The notes under the pieces were generated by a model that was not told where the DNA came from, made no database searches, and saw only the letters and a program-made list of their open reading frames with translations. DNA of 64,000 nt from the NCBI GenBank assembly GCA_009741485.1, contig CM019214.1, forward strand, positions 52,779,310-52,843,309. The letters run 5' to 3'. The DNA is from Malurus cyaneus samueli (taxonomy: Eukaryota > Chordata > Aves > Passeriformes > Maluridae). Position numbers and translations under genes: made by a program. Positions 35,046 through 45,600 of this stretch are shown here, piece by piece (position 1 is the first letter of the stretch; each line of letters starts with the position of its first letter).

Positions 35046-36120
35046 TTCACTGTTCCTGATTTGTTTGGTGTGGCAGTTTTTTTAATGTTTTATGCATCAA
35101 GTGGTTACTTCTGAGTGTAACCTATTTATTTCTTTTTAAAAATAGAAACTGTATGTTGAAGGTGATAGGAAGGTTTCCTTTTTTCCCCTTATGAATCCAA
35201 ATGTATTCAGTTTTAAAAAGACTGAATGGGCAATGGGGTTTTATCACATCACTGATGGTTATCAGTAATTCACATTTGCTGTTACCCAGCTGCAAGTGCA
35301 GGTAAAATAGTTGTAAATGATTCTGTTTACCTTCAGTATAGGTGAGTAATTCAATTCTAATCAGAAGGAAAAATAATGAATGAATATGGTTATTTAGGTT
35401 TTTTGCCCCTTGCAAGTCTTTAAGCAAGTATTACTAATGGACTTGTGAAATTTTTGCAGAGCCCATAAGTAAACAAACTTTATAAACCAAGATCCAGCAC
35501 AAATGAATTTGTTGCACATGAAAAATACACAAGTTTTGCTCTAATAAATGAAGTAATTTCAGATTTATTTAGTAAAATGAATTAGCTTTATTTTGTAATT
35601 TCTTCTTGCATACATTGTTTAGTGCCCTGAGGAAGATATGTTTTGTGTTAAAGCACATGCTTTGATCTTACAAATGTGAATAAAGGGTTGGCAGTTTCTC
35701 TTAGGAACTCAGTCTGGCAAGGCTTTGTACTCCTTCAGGAACAAAAAATTCTCAGAATTCATTATCCTGGTTCACTGTGGACACTGATTTGCCTCACTTA
35801 AGAAGTGCTCTGGTGCTCACAGGTCCCTGTCACTCCTGCCTGCCCGTGTACTGTAACCACGCTCTGCTGGCCCTGAAGTAACCTGAACTGGCATCAGCTG
35901 CTCAGAGTCTCATGTAACTGGGCTGGGAATAAAAGAGGAACACACCTGTAGCTCAGAGGAGCCAAAGGAAGGATGTGAAGAATAATGTCCTTATGACAAG
36001 GAGTGTGGAGCAGTGCCTGTTGCTCGGTGCTGGTGTGATCAGGCCGAGCCCACACCTTTGCCTTCTCAGCACAAGAGCAGTCACTACAGCGACGCCTGAC
36101 GTGCTGCAGAGTATCAAGTG
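35046..36120. other. Convergent interval between GATD3-like and ACOD1 genes
   Basis: About 1.1 kb between the two 3' ends. No gene or mobile element was recognised. Further AATAAA hexamers on + suggest alternative 3' ends of the GATD3-like transcript. Confidence 0.65.
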
Positions 36121-36138
36121 CTACCACTCCCTGCTGTG

Positions 36139-36144
36139 TTTATT
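36139..36144 (-). terminator. ACOD1: Candidate ACOD1 polyadenylation signal
   Basis: TTTATT on + reads AATAAA on the ACOD1 strand, about 470 bases after the stop codon. The interval 36145-36612 is therefore the probable 3' UTR. Confidence 0.55.
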
Positions 36145-36612
36145 TTAGCTCAAATGTCAACGCTCAGACGTAACAGGTGCTCTCTTCAAGGAGGTTGTAG
36201 TGATAAAATCTACAGAAAGAAATATATAAAGGCTTTTGTTCTCTGTACTTCTAACTGATGATTTTCACAGACACAGCATTTCCATTCTCCTCCAGAATTT
36301 GGATTTCCTGTATGGAGTTATTTAGGAGAAGCAGATTTTTGGCAGAAGAACAGGGAGGTTTTTGTGCCGTGTGCAAGCAGTGAATGCTCTGCCTCTAGAG
36401 GTACAAAGATAGCTGAAGTCGGCTGTGTCAGCAGAGGATCTTTTGTTCAGCCTGGGCACATAATCACTAAATTACTTACTTGGTGAAAACCCACAATACT
36501 GGACTGAATATGGTTCTTGTATTACAGGATTCATATTTAAAAGTGCTTGAGTTATTCAGAGTTTGTGCTGAATTTTGCATTGGGTTTGTGAAGAGCGTGT
36601 TGGCCGGAGCAT

Positions 36613-37567
36613 TCAAAGGAAGCACAGCTTCCCTGGAAGTGCTCTAGCTGACTGTCCCGATAGAAATGTGCTTAACACAGAACAGTCCTCCACTTTTTCC
36701 AGGTTGTACACAGTGTCTATAATGCATTCTATGGCTTCTGCGGACAGGATACTGAGAGCATTGGATTGAAACTTTTTCTCCAAGTCCTCCTTTTTCAGGG
36801 GTTTCCTCCAGTGCCCGTAGAAGGTATTGCAGCGGTCGCTGATCATGTTGCCGTCCCGAAGTGTGACATTCACTTCACAGTAAAGACTGTCAAAACTGGG
36901 GGTGTTGTCAGGAGGGTGCTCCAGCTGTGTTTTGCAGAGGAGCTCCCGTAAAGCTGGTCTGTGGACATTCTCACTGCTGAAGGACTCAACTGACATGCTG
37001 CCATCCAGCAAAGCAGAGCATGCAACAAACTGGAAGGAGTGTCGTGCTTCGTGCTCTGAGGCTGGGCTTGGTCTGTTCACATATTTAACCTCAGGAACTT
37101 TCAGAGTGACTTTCTCAATTTTATCAAGGGGGAGCAAGTTCTCACTGCTCTTCACAAGCTTCCTCCTAACAGAAGATGCTGCATCAGCCACCCAGTGCGT
37201 TGCAAGATGAGCAGGAAAGCGTTTAATGGCCACATCTTGTTGGTCCAAGAGCCAGGGGTAGGACTGCAAGGTTGGCAGAGTCTGTGGGCTGTAATCTGTA
37301 TAAAAGGCCCCCATCCCTGAATCCATGTCCAAGATCTGTTTGTTTCCTTGAAGGCCCTGTAAAGCCAAGCAAGCTGCTTCCAGTCCGTGCTTCGCAGCAT
37401 TCCCTACGTGGAGGGGCTTTATTTGGGTTGCTGCATTAGCCAGTGGGGCACCTGCATAGGAGGCAGCAATAGCCAAGGCATTTTTACATTCCAGCTGGTC
37501 AAGAGCTAGCAGTTTAGCACAAGCTGCTGCACTCCCCATTGTGCCAACCACAGCCGGTGGGTGAAAC
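36613..37567 (-). CDS. ACOD1: ACOD1 coding exon 5 (bulk of the enzyme)
   Basis: Completes Arg159, then FHPPAVVGTMGSAAACAK to the TGA at 36615-36613. It contains the catalytic Lys209, Lys274 and Tyr321 equivalents and the FYGHWRKPL motif. The acceptor is TTGTCAG|G. Confidence 0.97.
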
Positions 37568-40500
37568 CTGACAAAACAAAAATATCTTCACTACCACATT
37601 TCAAAAACTCACCTGAATTCACTATATACACAAGCTTTTCATTCACTGCCATGGAAAACAGATCAGACCATACAGAAACATACATTCAGCATTCACATGT
37701 GGGCCTTGCTGAGAGCTGTCACTTTTCCTCAGGAAAATGTGAAACTGGAATAGTACTGTTTGCAGTAGGTCCTCCCCAGAAACAAATTGAAACATTAGAG
37801 CTCATAGTTCAAAGCAAATTAATAGTCACCTACAAAGTTAAATTTTATTATTATAAATTTATAAAAATGCACACTAGGGAGATCATTGCCTTCTTTCTGT
37901 GAATTTGTCAATGGTTTCAAGAAGAAATCTATTAGCTAAAGAGTTAGGAGCCAAGTAAGTGTATTTATGTTTAAGATAGACCTTCCCTAAATTTCCCTGA
38001 CAAACAGCATAGGAAATATGAATAACTGTGCCATCTCTATTTTAACTGATATTTAATTAAGTATATTAACACTGATTAAAAAACAATTCCACTCAACTTT
38101 CTACTTGAAACATTTCTTTGTACCTTTTTGGAATATTCCTGGCTTCTCTGGAGAAGTGCAGCAATCTGCCTTGCACTTCAACTCCCACGTTGAAAGCTAA
38201 GAGCAGATCAAGACCCGAGATTTTTTTCTTCTGAGGAAAGGCCTCTGCAAGTGCAATCAATGCAGGGAGCACGGCCCCGGATGGGTGTGTGGCTGGATGC
38301 CAGGTGTCGTCAAAGTCCATTGAGTGCACCTAATGGAAAGGAAAGCATTGATTTGTTGTTAGAAATAAACTCTGACTTGGCAAGGTTGCTTCAATCCAAT
38401 GAAAATACTATAACTGGTATGAAAAAGTAACGAAGAACTTTTTCCTTAGAAATCAAAAATTTCAAGTCTTTTAAAGACCTTTACTCCCAACAGGGCTCTC
38501 TGGGAAGTGGCAATGTAGCAGAGATCTTGCCTCAAAGAAGTGTAATTGTAATTCAAGTTGTACCAGCCTGAAAACAGTGTGACAGAGATTAATTTTTTCT
38601 GCAATTGGCTTTTGCTGCTTTGATTAGGCTGATATAATTAGAGCAGCTGTTCTAGGTCCACCATGTGAACAGTGAATTTTCACTTTCCCTGAAACATAAT
38701 GAAATATAAACATAATGAAATATAAACATAATGAAATTATTTCCCCAGCGCTGCAACTGATGCTGCCATTAGGACTCGTACCATAAAACTGTAGTAGTTA
38801 AATACTGCTAAATGAAATTTATATCATCAAAACTACTTCTCTGGTGCAACCATCCACAGGCAACAGGCACAAGTCTGCAAATGTACAGGAGGTTTTAGCC
38901 TGAATTTTCAGCACAAAAGAACACAAGGAACCAGACTCCCTGGAGCTGCTGGGAGCAGGAGAAGGCTACAGTCTTAATGTGGATGAACTGCTTGTCTCAA
39001 GACAGTATCCCAAGTGGTGCTTTCTCTTTCCCATGCCCAGAGCCCAGTTGCTCAGGAAGATTTTGGGTGTTTCCAGCATGGCATATGGCTGCTAATCTGG
39101 TAGCAGATGGTTCCCAACCAGCAGCACAGTGCAGTCAGTGTGCTGCTTATCAGACACATTCCTTCCCCTCACAAAATTTTGAGAACCCCCAAGAACCTGA
39201 GAGTATCAGGGACAGCATTTTTTACATAGCATAGTAACACCTGAAAAACTGAGCTTTCACATCTGTTCACCTGTGTCTTCAAAGCAAAGTGAGAAGCTGG
39301 TCAGGCTCCCCAGCAGTCAGATTTTGCCCTGTGATACTGTGAATATGCATTTTTGAGGTCTGTTTAAAGTCTCTAGCTTGAAAAATTTTGATGTCATCTG
39401 GGAAGATGCCCTGCAGTGCAGGATAAGGAAAGTTATGACCAATATCCTGTAAGCTGTGTTTCTAGTGTCTTCAGTAAGTGCTTAAAATTGACCTGTGACC
39501 AAGAGGTAAACTGAAATGATCATATATATGCTAACAGCCAGATCTGAATATCACAAGGGCTGCTAGGAGCTGACAGGTACCAGATCTCATTTCCAAGGTA
39601 ATTTTCTCTGCACTGGAAATGAGCTGTTAAATTGGACCTCCGATATTGTTGTCACACTAATTTAAATAGGCTTAATATTACTATTTCCTTGGTTGGTCAC
39701 CTTCTCTAGTTTTGCATAATTGCCAAATTTGTCTATCCCACCTCTTGCGCATCTTTCAATTTCAAATGATTTCAGCCTCGATCTGAATTTGGACAAATGT
39801 CTGAGGAGTCAGTTATTGCTTTAATGACAAAGTGTGTGTTGAAAATACATAACATGCTTTGGAAAACTGCATAACTGAAGATTAAGTTGCCTTGTGATAT
39901 TATATGTGTATGTGTCTATGTGTGCATCTGTCTGTGTTGTTCTGTGTTGTTCTTTGCTAGTTGTCATGAAATTTGGATCCCAGTGAGCCACATCTAGAGC
40001 TTGTCTTTTTCAGTGGCTACAGCAAGGCTGCAACCTTGCTACAACGATACCAGGTTGTAAACTGCAGTGTTCTGACCTTTGACAACAACCCCAGCTCCCA
40101 CGTTGAAGCTAAGGGATGCTGTCGAATTGGATCATAAATACATTATACCTTAAGTTCAGTCTCACAGGAAGGAAGTTGAAGCACATTAGGAGAATACTCT
40201 AGGAAAGTTTTGTAGCAGACTTCACAATAAGCTAAGATTTTTGGAACATTCTGTTCTCTATAGAGCAAGAATGGCATCAATTTGTATGATTTAAGAGCAA
40301 ACAAAAGAGCATCCCTTACAGCCACTCCATTCACAAAAGCTGCATACAGAGGAGGCAGTCGGAAATCCAAGTGGCCCCAGATGGTACTGGATAAATCTGA
40401 GCTGTAGATCTGAAACAAATTGACATCAGTTAATTCAAAGTCCTGAACCCAAGGATAAATGTGCGCTGTATCTCTGATGTAACTGAGAGCAGACCATGCC

Positions 40501-42285
40501 CTTTCGGGACCTAACTGCTCTCTTTTATGAGCAAAATATTGTTCTTTCAGAAAGTATGAAAAGAAACTCAGTATCCTGTTGGCTTATGTCCTATTCCACC
40601 CAAACAGAGCTCAGGGAGCAGACCAACACCATCCACCTGGAGCCTCAGTACCTTCACAAACCTCTGGCCACTGACATCCCTTCTCACCACCCATCAACAA
40701 TTCCCTCAGAATCACAGAATCAACAGGGTTGGAACAAACCTCTGGAATCATCAAGTCTGACCTAAATGATGATGAGACCATCATCACCTTTTTGGGGAGA
40801 TGTCTGGTTCAAGAGTTCAATTTTCTGTGTTTTAGTAAGACCCTGAATAAACGATAGATGGCCTCCTGGTGCTGTGAATTGAATAAAAGGGCATAAACTA
40901 CTGTGGTTTGGAAAGGAGAATTCTCTTTGGGAAGAAATAATTGGCACACAGAACTCTGGAGCATAAGTCCACCTAGGCAGGTCTGAATGAAAAAACAGTG
41001 GGCTAAACTCCTCCTCATTGATGCACTCATGTGTTGGGAAAGATTCTTTTCAGGGTCAATTACTCTGCCAGTGTGAAGAGACTAGAGGAGACTACAGGAG
41101 AAGCATGGCTGATGTACCTCAGACAACGATTATGTTTTATGGACTGCAAGTAACCCACTGCTAACTCCCCATCTCATTAACAGTTCCTTAATTTGAAAGG
41201 CTGGTGATAAGTGATGTCTACTTTGTTGATGTTTTTAATACAATATCATAGGTGAAAGAAAGGAAAGGGTTCTTAGTTAACTGTGTTTGTAGAGGGGGAT
41301 CTTAGCATGCAGACTGATGCATAGACTTTTGCCCATCCAGTGGGAAAAATAATTTGAGCACTGAACACCATTTCTCTCTTTCCATCCACAAAAGAATTTC
41401 ACCATGGCAAAATTTCCTTTTTTATAGGGCAAGTTTTCCCTTGTTGTCTTAAAACTAAACTGTAGGGTGTGCTGTGAATGCCAGACTCTTACCTTGCTGT
41501 ACTGTGCCACTTTGTGGCAGACCTCGGTGCTGGTACCCAGAAGCCCCACTCCAAGAGTATCCAGAATCATTCGCTTACTTCTCTGAATTACTTGATCTGT
41601 CAACTGATTTGCATTCAAACCATGAATCACCTTGGCAAAATTTCCTGTAATTGTCTGGGAAGGGAAAAAAAAAGAAGTAGATATTTCTCTATATTTAAAT
41701 TAAACATCCTTTTAAATTTTCTTTCCTCTTTTTATTTTTTTCTTATTTTTTTTTTCTTTCAGTTTTGGGCTACTGCCTCGCATGCTGGCCATTTCTGTTG
41801 CCCTGCCCCTGTTTACATGAATTGCATCAGCGACACCAAGGTTTGAATTCTTCCTCTTTCTGTTCCCAGAAATGTCACTGTGTTATTTATATTTTATTTA
41901 TCCTTTCATCATTATCCTTTTCTGTCCTGTATTTCTTCTGCTTTCTCCCCGAGTCCTTGAGAGTATGCACTGCAGGTGCTGTAACTATGGAAGATTATCT
42001 CTGTCATCTCTAGCTCTATCTCATCTCAATCTCTATCTCTAATGACTATTTGCACACACATACACAAAACAAACAGAAATAAAAACATCTGTCTGTCCAT
42101 AGCACCTGCTTATTGGTATTGAAATCAGTGGGAGAGTAGCATTTCAAGCCAGTGCACCCACTACCACACAAGAAGGCAAGATATTTAATCTCCCTGATTA
42201 GCAGCATTACTATCCCAAATCTTGCTGAGCTTGGAGCTCAGTGGGAGGCAGGAGCTGGCAGCCCTACCTTGCACATGTTGCTCAT
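36613..42285 (-). CDS. ACOD1: ACOD1 (IRG1), cis-aconitate decarboxylase, itaconate synthase (5 exons)
   Basis: Coding exons on the minus strand are 42285-42268, 41654-41493, 40409-40320, 38329-38124 and 37567-36613, phases 0/0/0/2, giving 476 residues; human has 481. It belongs to the MmgE/PrpD fold. Residues reported as catalytic in human ACOD1 (Asp93, Thr97, His103, His159, Lys207, Lys272, Tyr318) align with Asp95, Thr99, His105, His161, Lys209, Lys274 and Tyr321, all present (VHSMDFDDTWHPATH; FHPPAVVG; NAATQIKPLHVGNAAKHG; IKRFPAHLATHWVADAA; VKYVNRP). Family knowledge: the enzyme converts cis-aconitate to itaconate in mitochondria of activated macrophages, where itaconate is antimicrobial and limits inflammation. 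The C-terminal 15 residues after STFLSGQS differ from the mammalian end. The first exon is the least certain part. The gene is convergent with the GATD3-like gene. Confidence 0.95.
37568..38123 (-). other. ACOD1 intron 4
   Basis: 556 bases with no repeat or exon recognised. Confidence 0.8.
38124..38329 (-). CDS. ACOD1: ACOD1 coding exon 4 (active-site Asp/Thr/His)
   Basis: Begins VHSMDFDDTWHPATHP, with three catalytic positions, and ends REARNIPK plus two bases of Arg. The acceptor is CATTAG and the donor is AAAAAG|GTACAAAG. Confidence 0.96.
38330..40319 (-). other. ACOD1 intron 3
   Basis: About 2 kb. It contains a short tandem array of a 16-mer (38695-38739). No mobile element was recognised. 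Confidence 0.8.
38695..38739. repeat. 16-bp tandem repeat, about 2.8 copies
   Basis: The unit CATAATGAAATATAAA occurs twice perfectly, followed by a partial third copy. Confidence 0.9.
40320..40409 (-). CDS. ACOD1: ACOD1 coding exon 3
   Basis: Encodes 30 residues, IYSSDLSSTIWGHLDF through YAAFVNGVA. The acceptor is TTTCAG and the donor is GTGGCT|GTAAGGG. Confidence 0.95.
40410..41492 (-). other. ACOD1 intron 2
   Basis: About 1.1 kb containing a short CR1 tail (40706-40762) in the same orientation as ACOD1. Nothing else was recognised. Confidence 0.8.
40706..40762 (-). mobile_element. CR1 LINE 3' tail remnant
   Basis: On + it reads CAGAATCACAGAATCAACAG, then GGTTGGAACAAACCTCTGG and ATCATCAAGTCTGACCT. 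This is the reverse complement of a CR1 3' terminus of under 60 bases. Confidence 0.75.
41493..41654 (-). CDS. ACOD1: ACOD1 coding exon 2
   Basis: Encodes 54 residues from TITGNFAKVIHG to EVCHKVAQYSK, including QRSKRMILDTLG. The acceptor is CCTTCCCAG and the donor is AGCAAG|GTAAGAG. Confidence 0.92.
41655..42267 (-). other. ACOD1 intron 1
   Basis: 613 bases, pyrimidine-rich on + near 41720-41760. No other exon was recognised. Confidence 0.65.
42268..42285 (-). CDS. ACOD1: ACOD1 first coding exon, 18 coding bases (predicted)
   Basis: On the minus strand ATG AGC AAC ATG TGC AAG is followed by the donor GTAGGG, in phase 0 with exon 2. MSNMCK|TITGNFAKVIHGL then matches human MMLK|SITESFATAIHGL at the same junction. 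It is the first ATG after a TATA box about 120 bases upstream and has a purine at -3. The second ATG of the exon is the alternative start. Confidence 0.65.
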
Positions 42286-42375
42286 GGCTCCCAGCTCCCA
42301 CTGAATTCACTCTCAGCTGGAGTCCCAGCTTTTCTCCAAGACAAGATCTTGCCTCTTTGAAAAGCAGTGGCTCCT

Positions 42376-42600
42376 TGTTCCTGGATCCTGCTGATATGGG
42401 AGTTATATATATTTATTTTCCTCTCCTATTGAGCAATGACCTGTTATGCAAATTCAACCTGCTTCTTGGCTGGAGCTGTGAGCTGCTCTTAGTATCTCTA
42501 TTAGAAAATAATCTAAAACTTCCCTTCCTGGACCATTAGAAATGTCCGGCCGTAGAGTACATTATTTACAACCAGTCTATACACACAGTTTCGTTTTAAT
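42376..42600 (-). promoter_or_regulatory. ACOD1: ACOD1 proximal promoter (predicted)
   Basis: On the minus strand a TATA element (TATATATA, 42404-42411) would place transcription start near 42376 and give a 5' UTR of about 90 bases with no ATG before the predicted start codon. Upstream are ATTGCTCAAT (42428-42437), close to the C/EBP consensus; ATGCAAAT on + (42446-42453), an octamer; and TTAAAACGAAACT (42587-42599), one mismatch from the IRF/ISRE half-pair GAAANNGAAACT. IRF1 and C/EBP factors are known regulators of mammalian Irg1. Function here is inferred from motif and position only. Confidence 0.5.
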
Positions 42601-45600
42601 ATAGGCAGTCATGCATATATATCTCCTCTGTCTTTCTTTGGAAATTATCTCCTTTCATATACCCTCTTCCTGCACATATCCACATAGAGTGGTGATGTTT
42701 CCTTTTGACCTTCCTTTTGCTGAGTTAAACAAACCAAACTGTGCTATTCTGTCCTTTACAATACAGGCTCATCTCTACTGTGCTCCTATATTTTCATTGC
42801 ATTGTTCACACTGGATTCCTCTTTCTCTAGCAATGGTGACCAGAATTGTACCCATCATTACAAACAAGTTCTCACTCACACTTATACTAAAGCATTATCT
42901 GGAGGAAGCAGTTACAAGCAGTTTGAAGCAGGTGAACCACGTATGCTGTGGTGCAATGGGCCCTAACTGAAATACATGGAGTAAGGATATGAAAGTGCAG
43001 ACAATTGCACCTTGCAGTGCAAAGAAACAAAGACAGTACCTTTGTCCACATCTTGCAGGGGTGTTGCAAGGTCCCAGAGAGATGCAGAAAATGAGTGGTG
43101 GCCAGTGAGCAGGGGAACTCACTCTCTCACTATTTATGTGTCTGTCTGGGGTGGGGGAAGGAATTGTAGATCTTTTTACTTGTGCATCTTGTCCTGCCCA
43201 TTTCCTCTTTTGCCTGTAAATTTTCTTTTTTGCTTCACTTTCAACTTTCCTCTGACTAATTGTGCTATAAATACATGTGATAGAACTTAGCCAGTCATGT
43301 TTACATGTTGTACAAATTAATGTATGCAATACTTCATTACCAGATAGAAACGGGTTCAAGTGTATCACAACTGGTAGCATAGAGAGGTGTGTGAAACCAC
43401 AATGATCCATGGTTGGGAAAGTCCAGTGCTAGACTACAGGATGACAACGGATTTTTAGCTTAAACAACCAGTTGTTAATGTGGTTTGGGATTGTTTTTTA
43501 TTTTTGCTATGTCTCCTCTCCAACACATACAAATCAGACATGGGAAATGTGTGCCATAAGAATTTCAGGCCATAAATTGGATTAAGGCAATTCTTGGCAC
43601 TTAGCAGTGTTTCAACAGCATGAATTGCTGTGTGTTAGCGAGAGATAGCGAGTGAGGAAGCCCTGCCCATCACATCAGGAAGAAAGCAGACCCCACAGGA
43701 GTATGAATAGGGGTCACCGAATAATTCTGAAGTAAATAAATAATGATGTCTGAAGTATGGGAATCAACTGGATTAGGGAACAAAGCCTTGCACATCCATA
43801 CTTAGATGCTGCCTAAAACTTAATCTAGGAACCTCAGCCCTTTACTCAGAATAGCTTCAAATAATTTTGTAAAGCCGTATCGAACTCCTGAGTGCCTCTA
43901 GGTAGAGAACAGCATAGGTCTAGAAGTGAAGCTATAGACTGATTTGAGTGATTCCAACCACTACTGAAAGGTCCTGTTTCAGTCTGTGTCATTCCCTCTC
44001 TCCTCTCCCCGGATACATTGTCCTCCACCTCCTTGGGCCAGCCCTAAAGCTGAGCAGACCCCTTCCTGAGCTGGTCCAGCCCGTCTCCAGAGCTAGCTCA
44101 GTGACTCTCAGGAGTCACCCATAACTAAGTTTCATTCCCTCAGAAATGCAAAATTAAATCTTGCAGCACAAGCAGAGGGAGAGAGGAGTAGGGCTAGCAG
44201 TATTCTGTGAAATTTTGGGAGGGCAGGGACAGGTAATAAGAGAAGAGGGAATCAGCGGTTCCCCAGCAAGCTCTAACCCAGACATTTGCTATTTTGCCCA
44301 TGCTTTTAGCTAGTTCTGCTTTTGGATGTCACCTTCTGGTGATTAACTGGATGCTGAACATTGCACTGGGTAACAAAGAGCCTTAAATGACAGAAGCAGT
44401 GACGAGTCAGTTCATGGATATAGCCAAAGAGCCCGAGGCCCAGGACTCCTGAACCCCAGCCCTACAAACACACACATCATTTTGTACAGACTAACCTGCA
44501 CTATGTGCAGGCTCCATTTCAACCCTTGTCTTATCCTGCTTTCAAATATGAGCACATATGAACATGCCACGATTTCCTCACTCATGCAGGCATAGCTTGC
44601 ATCTCCATAAAACATGCCAGCACGTTTCCTAGCTCCTGGGTGATGTGTGCTTTGGCCAAATCCTGATCCCACAGGGAGAGAGAAGCAGAATGTGCATCAG
44701 TGCTTCTTCCTTGACCCCTGTATTTCCCACACTGAGGGAAACATCAGAGGTAGCCTGAATGTACTGAAGAATTACCTTTGGTGCTGATGAAATCCAGCCC
44801 ACATAATGGGATTGCTTACACTGAGAAGGCTGGCAGTGGTTGGAAATGAAAATAGGAGTTAATGAGATTGGGCTGAAAAAGGGAAAGATTTTGTTAACTT
44901 TCACTATTGTTTTTTAAGCTCATTCTTCTCTTTAGAAAATTGGAAGAAAATATTTAAATTTCAGAACTGTGGAGTCACAGTTGGAAGGGACCATCCTGTC
45001 CAACCTCTAACAAGGCCACCCAGAGCAGGCTCTGTCCAGTTAGGTTCTGAATATCTCTGAGGACAGACACTCCACAGCCTCCCTGGGCAACCAAAAAAAA
45101 ATTACATATTAAATAAAAGATATTCAAACCCTAAAGTTCATCCTCTTTTTTCCATTACCTTTGGGATTTAATTTATGACCTCATTCTGTTTCTCATTTCT
45201 TTTGCCTCCTCGAGTGAAATAGAGGTCCCACTGCCTTAATCCCGTGATGGGACTCCAGAGTAAATTCGGGTAGGAGCTAGAACTTGTGATGTGCCTTGCA
45301 ATGTGATGTGCAGTCACATGCTGCTAGCTGATCTCAGATCCGTGGCCACTGCTTTCTGTAACCTTCACTGAACAATGGACTGTCCCATGCATTACAATCA
45401 TAACACCTGTACTATTTAAGGGCTGAACTGAGATATTACGAGAAAGTGAATTTTTGTTAAAAAAAGAACAAAGGAAAACTGTAAATTTGCTTGAAAGACC
45501 AATTTCCAAACCATGGTCTGCAGACCTCAGACTCAGGTGTACACTGCAGAGTGTGAGCAAAAAGGAAGATAATTATCACTGCAGGGCGAAGAGGCATCTA

